Assembly: GCA_963816065.1 (NCBI GenBank)
Contig: CAWFJG010000029.1
Location: 596,559-660,558 of the forward strand
Origin: Roseiarcus sp963816065
GTDB lineage: Bacteria > Pseudomonadota > Alphaproteobacteria > Rhizobiales > Beijerinckiaceae
DNA length: 64,000 nucleotides
Reading direction: 5' to 3'
Numbering within the stretch: the stretch's first letter is position 1; each line of letters opens with the position of its first letter. Positions 1 through 9,070 of this stretch are shown here, in pieces. The notes beneath the pieces were generated by a model. It was not told the origin of the DNA. It worked only from the letters and a program-made list of their open reading frames with translations, and ran no database searches. The position numbers and the translations under genes are program-made.

Positions 1-1
1 T

Positions 2-1573
2 GCGCCCCTGGCGATCGGCCTCGCCTTCGGCCTGGTCTTCGCGCTCGCTCGCGGAGGCTTCCTGACGCTCGACGCGGAGACCGCCTACCGGGTTCTCACG
101 CTCCACGGCACGTCGGCCTTCTTCTGGTGGCTCTATCTCGCTCAGGTCGCGCTCATGCTCGGTTTTGCGGGTGGCGAGCGCTCCGAGGGCCTCGTCGCGC
201 GGCCGTTCGTCGTCCTGGCTCTGGCGACGCTGGTCGGCGGCTTTGCGGTGTCCGAATATGCGGCCCTCACGAAAACGCCCTTGCTCTACGACGCCAATCC
301 CGAGCTCGGTCAGGATGACCCGGCGGCGGTCGCGGCGATGGCGGCGGGATATCTGCTGCTGGCGCTGGGGCTCGCATTCGCCAGCTTTGCGGCGATCGCG
401 ACGGCGCTTCGTTCGCGCGATGATCGGGACGGCGAATTGTCAGCCATGGGCTTCGGGGTGCTGGCCTGGGCGGGTTTCCTGATCGTGTCCGGCATCGGCG
501 CGATCAACGCCTTCCTGCCGAACCTTCTGTGGGCGCTGGGCTACGCCAGCTTCCCGACCCGGGCGGCGACCGACTGGCACATCCTCTTCCACAATCTGCA
601 CTACCTGCCGCTGATGGCGACCATCCTCACTTGGTACGTGCTGGCGCGGGAGACCACCGGGACCACGTCGAGCTTCGGAACGGGGTTCTCGAAGCTGGTC
701 TTTGCGTCCTACCTGATCTTCGTCCCGCCGACCTCGCTGTACCATATGTTTCTCGAGCCGAACCTGCCCGACAGCATGCGCGTCGTCGGGACCCTCCTGT
801 CGCTCTTCGTCTCGGTTCCGACGCTCACAGCCTTCCTGATCATCGTGTCGTCGCTCGAGCTGTCGACCCGCGCCAAAGGGGCGCCGGCAAGCCTCTTCGG
901 ATGGATCGGCTGGCTGCCGTGGCGCAATCCGGCCTTCGCTGCGATGGGCGTCGCCATGGTCGCGACCCTCGTCGGTCTGGTGTTCGCCTTCGTCCTCATT
1001 CAGGAGAAGTTCGCGCCGCTCCTCTCGGACACGATGTTCGTGCCGGGGTATTTTCACTTCTTCGCGGTCGGCGCCGTCACGCAGTCGTTTCTCGCCGGCT
1101 TCCTCGTTCTGATCCCAGCGCTGACGGGGCGGAGCGTCTGGCGTCCTCGATTGCTCGCTTGGCTGCCCTGGGTCGTCTTCGCCGGGTTGATCGTCTTCGG
1201 CGCAAGCGGGATCGCCGCGGGTTTCGAGGGCGTGCCGCGCCGGACAGTCGACATCGCCTACGACGGGGCCGCGCCTCCGACATGGCGTCTGCTCATGCAG
1301 GGGCTTGCTCTCGGGGCGGTCGTCTTCGCCGCGGGGCTGGCAATCCAGCTCTTCGGCGTTCTGCGCACCTTGATCGGACGCGCCGTCGTTCCCGTCTCGA
1401 CAAGCGACGTCGCGCCCGAAGACGCGCCCCCGGTTGCGCCGCTGGCGCGCGCATGGACCGGACCCATCGCCGTCGTCGTGCTGGTCGTCGCGATGAGCGG
1501 CGCGACAGTCGGCGCCTTCGAACTCATGCGTTCGCTTCCGGTCGTCGCGTCCGGCGGCCACTCTGGCCACTGA
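2..1573 (+). CDS. Heme-copper oxidase subunit I-like membrane protein (5' end outside window)
   Basis: The reading frame is open from the first bases of the window, so the start lies upstream. The protein is a multi-helix membrane protein of the heme-copper oxidase subunit I family, closest in feel to B/ba3-type enzymes. The low-spin heme ligands are present: TLHG (His codon 104-106) and the His of GYFHF (1055-1057). The CuB His and cross-linked Tyr pair is kept as HNLHY (590-604). However, the position of the high-spin heme His is Tyr (codon 1049-1051, GYFH instead of GHFH), and the usual His-His CuB pair reads Tyr-His (740-745, LYHMF). It may therefore carry a low-spin heme without oxygen reduction. 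A two-helix small protein follows after 11 bases. Confidence 0.8.
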   Translation, partial: APLAIGLAFGLVFALARGGFLTLDAETAYRVLTLHGTSAFFWWLYLAQVALMLGFAGGERSEGLVARPFVVLALATLVGGFAVSEYAALTKTPLLYDANPELGQDDPAAVAAMAAGYLLLALGLAFASFAAIATALRSRDDRDGELSAMGFGVLAWAGFLIVSGIGAINAFLPNLLWALGYASFPTRAATDWHILFHNLHYLPLMATILTWYVLARETTGTTSSFGTGFSKLVFASYLIFVPPTSLYHMFLEPNLPDSMRVVGTLLSLFVSVPTLTAFLIIVSSLELSTRAKGAPASLFGWIGWLPWRNPAFAAMGVAMVATLVGLVFAFVLIQEKFAPLLSDTMFVPGYFHFFAVGAVTQSFLAGFLVLIPALTGRSVWRPRLLAWLPWVVFAGLIVFGASGIAAGFEGVPRRTVDIAYDGAAPPTWRLLMQGLALGAVVFAAGLAIQLFGVLRTLIGRAVVPVSTSDVAPEDAPPVAPLARAWTGPIAVVVLVVAMSGATVGAFELMRSLPVVASGGHSGH

Positions 1574-1584
1574 GGGAGGGTGAG

Positions 1585-1779
1585 ATGACCAAACGCGCGC
1601 TACCGATCGAAGCCATCTTGCTGCTTTCGATCGCGGCGATCTGGGCGCTCTTGGCGGCGGTCTATCAGTTCTCGCCGTCCCTCGGCATGCCGGGCTACGT
1701 CCGGGTCTGGGGCGCCGGCGCTGTTGTCTTTGTGTTGCTGGCTGTTCCCTTCATCGTGAAGACCCGGCGACGGGGATGA
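1585..1779 (+). CDS. Small two-helix membrane protein next to the oxidase-like gene
   Basis: The predicted protein has 64 residues and two hydrophobic stretches (about residues 8-27 and 40-57), a short loop containing PSLGMPGY, and a basic C-terminus (KTRRRG). It starts 11 bases after the oxidase-like gene with a GGAGGGTGAG ribosome-binding region, so the two are almost certainly co-transcribed. Small accessory subunits of this size commonly accompany heme-copper oxidase subunit I genes. I infer a partner subunit; no catalytic motif is visible. Confidence 0.65.
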   Translation: MTKRALPIEAILLLSIAAIWALLAAVYQFSPSLGMPGYVRVWGAGAVVFVLLAVPFIVKTRRRG

Positions 1780-2161
1780 CGAAACCTTCGGCGCGCGAAA
1801 GCGAGTTCGGCGCCGTAACCCGATCCAGTCGTCCTGAACAATCGGCGGCCCAACTTCTCATCCCTTTCCTGGCCGCCGTATTTGTCACGGGGATGCTCGA
1901 GCTTCCAAAAACTCGAGCCTCGCATCGATCCGCTTGCGAAGCATTTTACGAAATCCCGATTCGCCGCCTCCGGTCTGTGCTTCTTCAGGAGAAGCGCAGC
2001 TCTCAAGCAGGGAGTGGATAAACCGGCGACGTAATACGACGGGGCTGCGATTCGTGCGTGGCCAGCGCGTCAGGCGATGGGCGGCGTTGTTGGGAGGGAG
2101 ACCTTCGAGCATGGCTGTTGCTAACAAGCCTCATTCACAGGCGTGAGACAAGCCGCGCTTC
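1780..2161. other. Intergenic, no supported gene
   Basis: This 382-base stretch lies between the oxidase-associated small protein and the convergent higBA pair. A reading frame overlaps the preceding stop by ATGA (1776-2021), but its composition (Ser/Arg-rich, no domain) does not look coding. No clear hairpin terminator or RNA gene was recognised. Confidence 0.4.
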
Positions 2162-2458
2162 TCAAGCGACTTTCGGCTCCAAAAGCTTCACTCGGATTGT
2201 TCCGGCCTGAGCGCGAGCCTTCGCCAGGTCGAAACTCATTTGCATCCTGAGCCAGAAGTCGGCCGAGCCTCCGAACGCCTTTTCGAGACGAACAGCCATT
2301 TCCGGCGAAATCCCGTTTTCCCCCCGAATGATGCGGTACAGCTGCTGTCGCGTCACGCCAAGACCTTCGGCGGCTTCGGCGATCGAAAGGCCGAGTTCAT
2401 CGAGATTGTCCTTGACCAACGCCCCGGGATGGGGCGGTTTTTTCATGCTCGGCGCCAT
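2162..2458 (-). CDS. higA: HigA-family antitoxin
   Basis: The protein has 98 residues with an XRE-type helix-turn-helix (about residues 28-52: LSIAEAAEGLGVTRQQLYRI), in the HigA/VapI antitoxin class. The family binds and neutralises the HigB mRNA interferase and represses its own operon. The start at 2458 is chosen because AGGAGG lies seven bases upstream. A longer in-frame extension to 2530 overlaps higB and has no such site. It lies 13 bases downstream of higB, the toxin-first order typical of higBA. Confidence 0.85.
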   Translation of the reverse strand: MAPSMKKPPHPGALVKDNLDELGLSIAEAAEGLGVTRQQLYRIIRGENGISPEMAVRLEKAFGGSADFWLRMQMSFDLAKARAQAGTIRVKLLEPKVA

Positions 2459-2471
2459 CGCAAGTACCTCC

Positions 2472-2750
2472 TCAGTGATAGTCGACAAGATCAACGTCGG
2501 ACGCCTTGTCTCCCTTGAACCGGAAGACAATGCGCCAGTTGGCGCGTACCGTCACAGCCCAATAGCCCTCGAGGTCTCCCTTCAATGGGTGGAGCCGAAA
2601 AGACGGCTGCCTGAGGTCATCGATCGCGCCTGCCGCATCGAGGGCGGACAAAACCAGCCGGATCTTCTCCACCATGTCGGCGGCGAGCTTGCTACGATCG
2701 TCGTCCTCGAACAGGCGCTTCAGGCCCTTGTGTTTGAAGCTTTCAATCAC
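2472..2750 (-). CDS. higB: HigB-family toxin (RelE-like mRNA interferase)
   Basis: The protein has 92 residues, the normal HigB length. It carries the family hallmarks IESFKHKGLKRLFE at the N-terminus, FRLHPLKGDL in the middle and WAVTVRANWRIVFRF followed by a DVDLVDYH C-terminus. HigB proteins cleave mRNA on translating ribosomes. The start codon is GTG at 2750 with AAGG upstream. Just upstream (2757-2770) the minus strand has two GTTACA units in direct repeat, possible binding sites for HigA autoregulation (inference). The pair forms a compact two-gene operon with higA. Confidence 0.88.
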   Translation of the reverse strand: MIESFKHKGLKRLFEDDDRSKLAADMVEKIRLVLSALDAAGAIDDLRQPSFRLHPLKGDLEGYWAVTVRANWRIVFRFKGDKASDVDLVDYH

Positions 2751-2992
2751 GAAGCCTTGTAACGTGTAACGCGACGTGTTTCAACTTTTGTCTGTGCGGG
2801 AGGGACGCGCTGTCGGGGTGCTTGCTTTTTTCCGCGTTCCTAGCTGAAAGCGGCATCGCTCGACGGCGGGGGAGCGGCTGCAAGAGCCGCCACCCCGCGT
2901 GTCGCCGCGCTCCTGCCTTCCATCTCGTCGCCGGCCTTACAAGGTCCACATGCAGCGTCCATCCTGTGCGACCCCAAACAGGAGCGGCGAGA

Positions 2993-3559
2993 ATGGTCGG
3001 TGGATCGGACCTGGCGAGCGTGGCGGCGTTTTCGGTCGATTTCGCGAAGGGCGCGGAGGCGATCCGTCTGCGGCCGAACGACTGGGTTCCCAATAACGAC
3101 CGGCTGCCGGTCTTGCGCTATCGCGGCGTGCGGCTGGGAGAGAGTCGGCAGGATCTGGCGTCGGCGTTCGAAGCCCTGTTCCGGCGCAACGCGTGGCCGC
3201 CCGCCTGGCGCAACGGCGTCTATGGCTATCATCACTACCATTCGACCGCCCACGAAGCGCTGGCTTTCGCCGCCGGCCGGGCGCGGCTCATGCTCGGCGG
3301 ACCCGGGGGGATCGAAGTCGACGTGAACCCCGGAGACGTCGTCGTGCTGCCGGTCGGAACCGGCCACTGCCGGCTGGAGGCGAGCCCCGATTTCTTGGTG
3401 GTCGGCGCCTATCCGCCGGGTCCGCCCTGGGACATCCGGCGAGAGCGGCCGACCGGGGAGCAAGCCGCGCGCATGCAATCGCTGCCGGTCCCCGCTTCCG
3501 ACCCGATCGCCGGCGCCTCCGGTCCGCTGACCTCGCAGTGGCGGCTCCCCTCGCGGTAA
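2993..3559 (+). CDS. Cupin-type protein of the YjlB class
   Basis: The protein has 188 residues. A conserved N-terminal segment (LRPNDWVPNNDRLPVL) is followed by a small cupin barrel with YHHYHSTAHEAL (metal-binding His cluster, about residues 78-90) and a second cupin motif, GDVVVLPVGTGHC. This matches small single-domain cupins annotated as YjlB, whose substrate is unknown. The start at 2993 is preceded by AGGAGCGGCGAG; an upstream in-frame extension to 2822 lacks a ribosome site. It is a single gene, divergent from higBA. Confidence 0.75.
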   Translation: MVGGSDLASVAAFSVDFAKGAEAIRLRPNDWVPNNDRLPVLRYRGVRLGESRQDLASAFEALFRRNAWPPAWRNGVYGYHHYHSTAHEALAFAAGRARLMLGGPGGIEVDVNPGDVVVLPVGTGHCRLEASPDFLVVGAYPPGPPWDIRRERPTGEQAARMQSLPVPASDPIAGASGPLTSQWRLPSR

Positions 3560-3794
3560 CGCCTGTCGCAGTCCGCGGCGCGCATCGTTTTGGTCGGGCA
3601 GCCGGCGGCGCCGGCCGCTCCGCCGAGGTCTAAGCCACTGAAATCGTTGATAGGAATCCGAATTTATGGTTGACGGATCGCGGCTTTTTCAAGGCAAACG
3701 GCCCGTCTTCCGCCTTCGTGAATCAAAATCTTGCGCCTAAAGCCTTGATATCCTTGCCCCGTCTCGCAAAAGCGGTCCGAGACGGACCATCCGG

Positions 3795-5795
3795 TCATCC
3801 CCCGCCGGCGTCATGGAAAAAGTCGTACACCAGCTTCGCCGTCGCCGCGTTCAGCCCGGGCGTCTTTTCGAGGTCGGCGAGACCTGCCCGCGCGACAGCC
3901 TTGGCGGAGCCGAAGGCGTGCAGGAGCGCGCGCTTGCGGGCCGGACCGATGCCGGCGATCTCGTCGAGCGGGCTCTTGACAAAATCCTTCTTGCGCCGCG
4001 CCCGGTGGGCGCCGATGGCGAAGCGGTGCGCCTCGTCGCGTAGTCGCTGGACGAAGAAGAGCGCGGGATCGCGCGGCGACAGCCGGAACGGCTCGCGGCC
4101 TTCGACGAAGAAGGTCTCGCGGCCGGCGTTGCGGTCGGGGCCCTTGGCGATCGAGGCGAGCGCCACGCCCTCGACGCCGAGCGACGCCATCACCTCGCGC
4201 GCGGCCTCGAACTGGCCGCGGCCGCCGTCGATGACGACGAGGTCGGGCGTGTCGGGGAAGGCGTCCGCCTCCGCCGTCTCGCCCTGGCGCTTCAGCCGGG
4301 CGAACCGGCGCGTCAACACCTCGCGCATCATCGCGTAATCGTCGCCCGGCGTCAGATCGGCGCTTTTGATGTTGAAGGTGCGGTAAGCGCTCTTGACGAA
4401 CCCCTCCGATCCCGCGACCACCATGGCGCCGATCGCGTTCGTCCCCATGATGTGGGAATTGTCGTAGATCTCGACCCGCCGGAGCGGCTTTTCGACGCCG
4501 AACGCCTGCCCAAGCGCGGCGAGGAGCTTGCCCTGGCTGGCGGCCTCGGCGAGTTTTCGCGACAACGCCTCCCGCGCGTTGCGCATCGCCGCATCGACCA
4601 GGTCCCGCTTCTCGCCGCGGCGGGGCACGCCGATCGCGATGCGGCGCCCGGTACGGGCGCTCAGCACCTCGCACAGAGCGACTGCGCTGGCCACGAGGTG
4701 GCTGAGCAACACCAGCCGCGGGGCCGGACGCTCGAGGTAGAACTGCGCCAGGAACGCGTCGAGCACTTCCTCCGGTCCGAGCGTCCGGTCGGCGCGCGGG
4801 AAATAGGCGCGGTTGCCCCAGTTCTGGTAGGTGCGGAAGAAGAACACCTCGACGCAGTACTGTCCCGCCTCCTCGGCGATGGCGAAGACGTCGGCCTCCG
4901 GGATCGAGCGCGGATTGACGCTCTGCTCGCCCGAAATTGCCGAGAGCGCCGAAATGCGGTCGCGCAGACGCGCGGCCCGCTCGAATTCGAGCTGAGCCGA
5001 AGCCCGGGTCATCTCCTCGGCGAGGCGGCGGCGAATGGCGAGGCTGCGGCCGGACAGGAAATCCTTGGCCTCCTTGACCAGCCCGGCGTAGTCGTCGAGC
5101 GCGATCTCGGCGGTGCAAGGGCCGGAGCATCGCTTGATCTGATAGAGCAGGCAGGGGCGGGTGCGGTTCTCGTAATAGCTGTCCGAGCAGGTGCGCAGCA
5201 GAAACGCGCGCTGGAGCGCGTTCATGGTGCGGAAGACGGCGCCGGCGCTGGCGAAGGGGCCGAAATAATCGCCGGGGATCGAGCGCGCGCCCCGGTGCTT
5301 GACGAGCCGCGCCGCCTCGCCGCGCGCGATCAAGATGTAGGGGAAGCTTTTGTCGTCGCGCAGCACTACGTTGTAGCGCGGTTTCAACTGCTTGATCAGG
5401 TTGGCTTCGAGCAGCAGCGCCTCGGCCTCGGTCTCGGTGGTGACGAACACCATGGAGCGGGTCTGCGCCACCATGCGGGCGATGCGCATCGACTGTCGTT
5501 CGGGCGTCGTATAGGCGACGATGCGCTTCTTGATCGAGCGCGCCTTGCCGACATAGAGCACCTCGCCCTCCGCGCCGATCATCCGGTAGACGCCGGGGCC
5601 GAGCGGCGCATGACGCCAGAAGTCGCGAATCGCCTCGGCCCCGCGCGCCAGATTCGAGGGTTCGACCGCCGGCTCGTCGAGGGCGATGTCGAGCGGACTC
5701 AACTCGGCGCGGAGCTCGCGCGCCAGCGCCGCCTCGGCCCGGGCTTCAGCCTCGGGCGCCTCTCCGGGAGGATAGCTTTTCGGCTCGCCGGTCAT
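3795..5795 (-). CDS. uvrC: UvrABC excinuclease subunit C
   Basis: The protein has 666 residues, normal for alphaproteobacterial UvrC. An N-terminal extension of about 60 residues precedes the GIY-YIG nuclease domain (GPGVYRMIG ... VLYVGKA), which makes the 3' incision in nucleotide excision repair. A cysteine cluster (CSGPC), a UVR helix and the RNase H-like 5' incision domain (EIYDNSHIMGTNAIGAMVV) follow. Two C-terminal helix-hairpin-helix motifs end the protein (IAGIGPARKRALL, TPGLNAATAKLV). The gene stands alone on the minus strand. All expected domains are intact. Confidence 0.97.
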   Translation of the reverse strand: MTGEPKSYPPGEAPEAEARAEAALARELRAELSPLDIALDEPAVEPSNLARGAEAIRDFWRHAPLGPGVYRMIGAEGEVLYVGKARSIKKRIVAYTTPERQSMRIARMVAQTRSMVFVTTETEAEALLLEANLIKQLKPRYNVVLRDDKSFPYILIARGEAARLVKHRGARSIPGDYFGPFASAGAVFRTMNALQRAFLLRTCSDSYYENRTRPCLLYQIKRCSGPCTAEIALDDYAGLVKEAKDFLSGRSLAIRRRLAEEMTRASAQLEFERAARLRDRISALSAISGEQSVNPRSIPEADVFAIAEEAGQYCVEVFFFRTYQNWGNRAYFPRADRTLGPEEVLDAFLAQFYLERPAPRLVLLSHLVASAVALCEVLSARTGRRIAIGVPRRGEKRDLVDAAMRNAREALSRKLAEAASQGKLLAALGQAFGVEKPLRRVEIYDNSHIMGTNAIGAMVVAGSEGFVKSAYRTFNIKSADLTPGDDYAMMREVLTRRFARLKRQGETAEADAFPDTPDLVVIDGGRGQFEAAREVMASLGVEGVALASIAKGPDRNAGRETFFVEGREPFRLSPRDPALFFVQRLRDEAHRFAIGAHRARRKKDFVKSPLDEIAGIGPARKRALLHAFGSAKAVARAGLADLEKTPGLNAATAKLVYDFFHDAGGG

Positions 5796-6023
5796 GCGGC
5801 CTATCTAGGGCCGGCTGGAAGCGATGGGAATAGGGCAGGGTCGTAGGGCGCAGTTGGCGGTAGAGCCGGGTCGGTGACCCAGCCGGCGCACTCAGCGAGC
5901 GCGTCCGACCAGGCTCGGGCTGGACCTCGCGCCGAATTGGAGTTAGCTGTCTCCTCGCGTTAAGCAGTTGTTAATGTACGTCCTCCCCCCGGCGGGCCTA
6001 GGACGGAGCGGGAGTCATCCAGC

Positions 6024-6590
6024 GTGGCGATCCATCAGGGCGGCCGTCTTACGCCGGCGAGGGCGCTGACCAGGGCGTCGATCGCGCTCACCGTCGCGCT
6101 TGCGCTCGGCGGCTGCGTCGAGACCGCAGGTGATCTGGCGACCGGTCCATCGGACGGTTCCTGGCAGTTCGTGCGGCGCCCCGACGCCAGCATGGCGGGC
6201 GCGACCCTTGCCATCATGTCGGTCGAAGGCGCGCCGGAGGCGCTCGCCCAGCAGTTCGACCAGAGCCTCGACGCCGCCGCGACCCAGCGGCAAATCGCGC
6301 TCAGCCCCCCGACCTCGGCCAAATATCTCGTGCGCGGCTACTTGAGCGCCTCGCCGGTGCAGGACGGCGCCGCGGTCGCTTTCGTCTGGGACGTCTACAC
6401 GCCCGACAAGAAGCGCGCGCAGCGGCTCAGCGACACCCTGGTGGTGCACGGAGCGGGTCAGGACCCGTGGGCCATGGTCACCCCAGCCGCTCTCGATAGC
6501 ATCGCCGCCAAGAGCGCCGACGATCTGGCCGCCTATCTCTCGAACACGCCCGAGGCCGAGCCGGGCGCGGCGCTCAGCTATGCGCAGTGA
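6024..6590 (+). CDS. Putative outer-membrane or periplasmic lipoprotein, unknown function
   Basis: The protein has 188 residues starting with GTG. A hydrophobic signal segment (about residues 17-30) ends in the lipobox LGGC, so the mature protein should begin at Cys31 and be lipid-anchored. The remainder is soluble with no enzyme motif that I recognise. A segment FVWDVYTPDKKRAQRLSD is reminiscent of small lipoproteins with a beta-sheet core that are common in Hyphomicrobiales. It is divergent from uvrC and upstream of prs. Function unassigned. Confidence 0.65.
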   Translation: MAIHQGGRLTPARALTRASIALTVALALGGCVETAGDLATGPSDGSWQFVRRPDASMAGATLAIMSVEGAPEALAQQFDQSLDAAATQRQIALSPPTSAKYLVRGYLSASPVQDGAAVAFVWDVYTPDKKRAQRLSDTLVVHGAGQDPWAMVTPAALDSIAAKSADDLAAYLSNTPEAEPGAALSYAQ

Positions 6591-6728
6591 GACGCCTTCC
6601 GGCGGCCCGGAGGCTCGGGTTCTGTAGTCAAACTGTCATGTTGTTTACGACGGAAGCGGCTGCTATGAGCCGCCCCGTCCGCTTTGTCGCATCGCAACAC
6701 GCGCGGGAGATTGGCTTTGAGCGGCAAA

Positions 6729-7664
6729 ATGAGAGTTCTGGCCGGCAATTCCAACGCGCCCCTCGCCAACGCGATCGCCGCCTATCTCGGCGAGCCGCTG
6801 ACAGGCTGCCATGTCCGTCGCTTCGCCGACCTTGAGATCTTCGTCGAGATACTCGAGAACGTGCGCGGCCGCGACGTCTTCGTCATCCAGTCGACCTCCT
6901 ATCCGGCCAACGACAACCTGATGGAGCTCTTGATCATGATTGACGCATTGCGACGCGCCTCGTCGCATCGCGTCACAGCGGTCATCCCTTACTTCGGCTA
7001 TGCTCGGCAGGACCGGAAGCCGGGCCCCCGCTCACCGATCTCGGCCAAGCTGGTCGCCAATCTCATCACCCGCGCCGGCGCCGACCGGGTGCTGACCGTC
7101 GATCTGCACGCCTTGCAAATCCAGGGCTTTTTCGACATCCCGACCGACAACCTGTTCGCCGCCCCGACCATGGTGCGCGACATCCAGTCGCGCGGCGACG
7201 GCCGAAAGAACGTGATGGTGGTCTCGCCCGACGTCGGCGGCGTGGTGCGCGCCCGGGCGCTCGCCAAGCGCCTCGACGCTCCTCTCGCGATCGTCGACAA
7301 GCGGCGCGAGCGGGCCGGCAAATCCGAAGTGCTGAACATCATCGGCGACGTCAAGGGCCGCAACTGCGTGCTGCTCGACGACATCGTCGATTCGGGCGGG
7401 ACGCTGTGCAACGCCGCCGACGCGCTGCTTGAGGCGGGCGCGGAAAGCGTCTCGGCCTATATCACGCACGGCGTGCTCTCGGGCGGCGCGGTCGCGCGGG
7501 TGGCCGCCTCGAAACTCAGCGAACTCGTGCTGACCGACACGATCGCCCCGACGGAGGCGGTCCGAGTCGCGCGCAACATCCGCGTCATCTCGATCGCCCC
7601 GCTGATCGGCGAGGCGATCGCGCGCATCGCCAAGGAAGAAAGCGTCTCCTCGCTGTTCAATTGA
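6729..7664 (+). CDS. prs: Ribose-phosphate pyrophosphokinase
   Basis: It makes PRPP from ribose 5-phosphate and ATP for nucleotide, His and Trp synthesis. The protein has 311 residues. Visible motifs are the N-terminal GNSN, RRFADLEIFVEI, FVIQSTS, PYFGYARQDRK (ATP and catalytic loop), DLHALQIQGFF, and the PRPP-binding loop VLLDDIVDSGGTL. The start at 6729 matches the usual family N-terminus; an in-frame extension to 6684 lacks support, and a TTG at 6717 is possible. Placement directly upstream of a nucleoside salvage operon is suggestive but may be coincidental. Confidence 0.95.
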   Translation: MRVLAGNSNAPLANAIAAYLGEPLTGCHVRRFADLEIFVEILENVRGRDVFVIQSTSYPANDNLMELLIMIDALRRASSHRVTAVIPYFGYARQDRKPGPRSPISAKLVANLITRAGADRVLTVDLHALQIQGFFDIPTDNLFAAPTMVRDIQSRGDGRKNVMVVSPDVGGVVRARALAKRLDAPLAIVDKRRERAGKSEVLNIIGDVKGRNCVLLDDIVDSGGTLCNAADALLEAGAESVSAYITHGVLSGGAVARVAASKLSELVLTDTIAPTEAVRVARNIRVISIAPLIGEAIARIAKEESVSSLFN

Positions 7665-7835
7665 CATGCCAGTTTGGCGGAAGCGCGCAAAGCTCTCACC
7701 AAGCTCCCCGATCCCTTCTGTCCGATCCCTTCTTGCTCTCGCTAAATCCCCCGCATAGTCTCTCCGGCGTTCGTCGGGAAGAGACAAAAACTCGGCCGCG
7801 GGCCGTTGACAGAGTCGACGCGGCTGGAGTTGTCT

Positions 7836-7849
7836 TGACTGATCGGTCA
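7836..7849. promoter_or_regulatory. Candidate TetR-type operator upstream of the nucleoside operon
   Basis: TGACTGATCGGTCA is a near-perfect dyad (one mismatched pair) of the TGACCGATCGGTCA type often bound by TetR-family repressors. A TTGACA (7806-7811) lies just upstream and TTGACT overlaps its left half, so binding would block transcription of the genes from 7903 onward. The site is read directly; the regulator identity is inference and no tetR gene is in the window. Confidence 0.45.
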
Positions 7850-7902
7850 GTTTTTGTGGCGCCTGCCGGATGTCGGCCGCCGCCAGCACCGGGAGGTAAT
7901 GA

Positions 7903-8916
7903 ATGTTCGGTCGTAATTCCATGCTCAGGACAGCCGCGCTGGTCGGTTGCAGCCTCATCGCGTGTACGGCGGCCATTGCCGCGGACATCAAGCCGGCCGT
8001 CATTTACGATCTCGGTGGCAAATTCGACAAGTCTTTCAACGAAGGCGTCTTCAACGGCGCCTCCAAGTTCACAAAGGACACAGGCATCGCGTTCCGCGAC
8101 CTCGAGATCCAGAATGAGTCGCAGCGCGAGCAGGTTCTGCGCAAGTTCGCCAAGGACGGGTATTCGCCGATCATCATGCCCGGTTTCGCCTGGGCGACGG
8201 CGCTCGGCAAGGTCGCCGACGAGTTCCCCAAGACCAAGTTCGGCATCATCGACATGGTCGTCGACAAGCCCAACGTCCAGTCAATGGTCTTCAAGGCCGA
8301 AGAGGGGTCGTTCCTTGTGGGCGTGCTCGCCGCCGAAACCTCGAAGACGGGAAAGGTCGGGTTCGTCGGGGGCATGGACATTCCCCTCATTTCCGCGTTC
8401 GAGTGCGGCTATGCTCAGGGTGTCAAATACGCCTCCGGAGGCAAGGACGAGGTCATCGCCAACATGACGGGAACGACGCCAGCGGCGTGGAACGATCCGG
8501 TCAAGGGCGGCGAACTCGCCAAGTCGCAGATCGACCGCGGAGCGGACATCGTCTACGCGGCAGCCGGCTCGACCGGCCAGGGCGTGCTGAAGGCGGCGGC
8601 GGACGCCGACAAGTTCGGCATCGGCGTCGACTCCAACCAGAACGGATTGTTCCCAGGCCACATTCTGACCTCGATGTTGAAACGCGTCGATGTCGCGACC
8701 TACAATTCCTTTAAGGCTGCGAAGGAAGGAAACTGGAAGCCTGGCGTTGAGGTGTTCGGCCTCAAGAATGACGGCGTCGGCTATGCAGTCGACGACAACA
8801 ACAAGGCCATCCTCTCCGCCGACGCCAAAGCCAAGGCCGAAGCGGCCAAGGCCGATATCATCGCGGGCAAGATCCAGGTCCACGACTACATGTCCGACAA
8901 CAAGTGCCCGATGTAA
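7903..8916 (+). CDS. BMP-family nucleoside-binding protein of an ABC importer
   Basis: The protein has 337 residues with a signal peptide (hydrophobic stretch to about residue 26, cleavage after AIA). The mature part is a BMP/PnrA-type periplasmic binding protein: YDLGGKFDKSFNEG at the N-terminus, GFVGGMDIPLI in the hinge region, and AAAGSTGQGVL. This family binds purine and pyrimidine nucleosides for ABC import. The start is set by GGGAGG six bases upstream. The following ATPase, two permeases, cytidine deaminase and two phosphorylases support nucleoside uptake. Confidence 0.9.
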   Translation: MFGRNSMLRTAALVGCSLIACTAAIAADIKPAVIYDLGGKFDKSFNEGVFNGASKFTKDTGIAFRDLEIQNESQREQVLRKFAKDGYSPIIMPGFAWATALGKVADEFPKTKFGIIDMVVDKPNVQSMVFKAEEGSFLVGVLAAETSKTGKVGFVGGMDIPLISAFECGYAQGVKYASGGKDEVIANMTGTTPAAWNDPVKGGELAKSQIDRGADIVYAAAGSTGQGVLKAAADADKFGIGVDSNQNGLFPGHILTSMLKRVDVATYNSFKAAKEGNWKPGVEVFGLKNDGVGYAVDDNNKAILSADAKAKAEAAKADIIAGKIQVHDYMSDNKCPM

Positions 8917-9070
8917 GGCGCCTGATCGCACCTGGTTGTCACGCCAATTCTGTTGCGTCCGCAGAAGCGGCCGCCCAGTGGCGCGGCCCGAGGTCTCCCT
9001 TAACGTCCCGGACTGGGCGAATGAGCCCCCGTTTTTGTGGCGGCGAGGCCTCGAAGATATGGAGCCACGC

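Noticed and set aside
440..1570. Long opposite-strand frame inside the oxidase-like gene
   Set aside because: Translation is Arg/Asp/Glu-rich low-complexity typical of antisense frames in GC-rich genes; the sense frame has clear membrane helices and heme ligands.
1776..2021. Reading frame overlapping the small membrane protein stop by ATGA
   Set aside because: Composition is Ser/Arg-rich without a domain, and the frame shows no hydrophobic or conserved pattern; probably noncoding.
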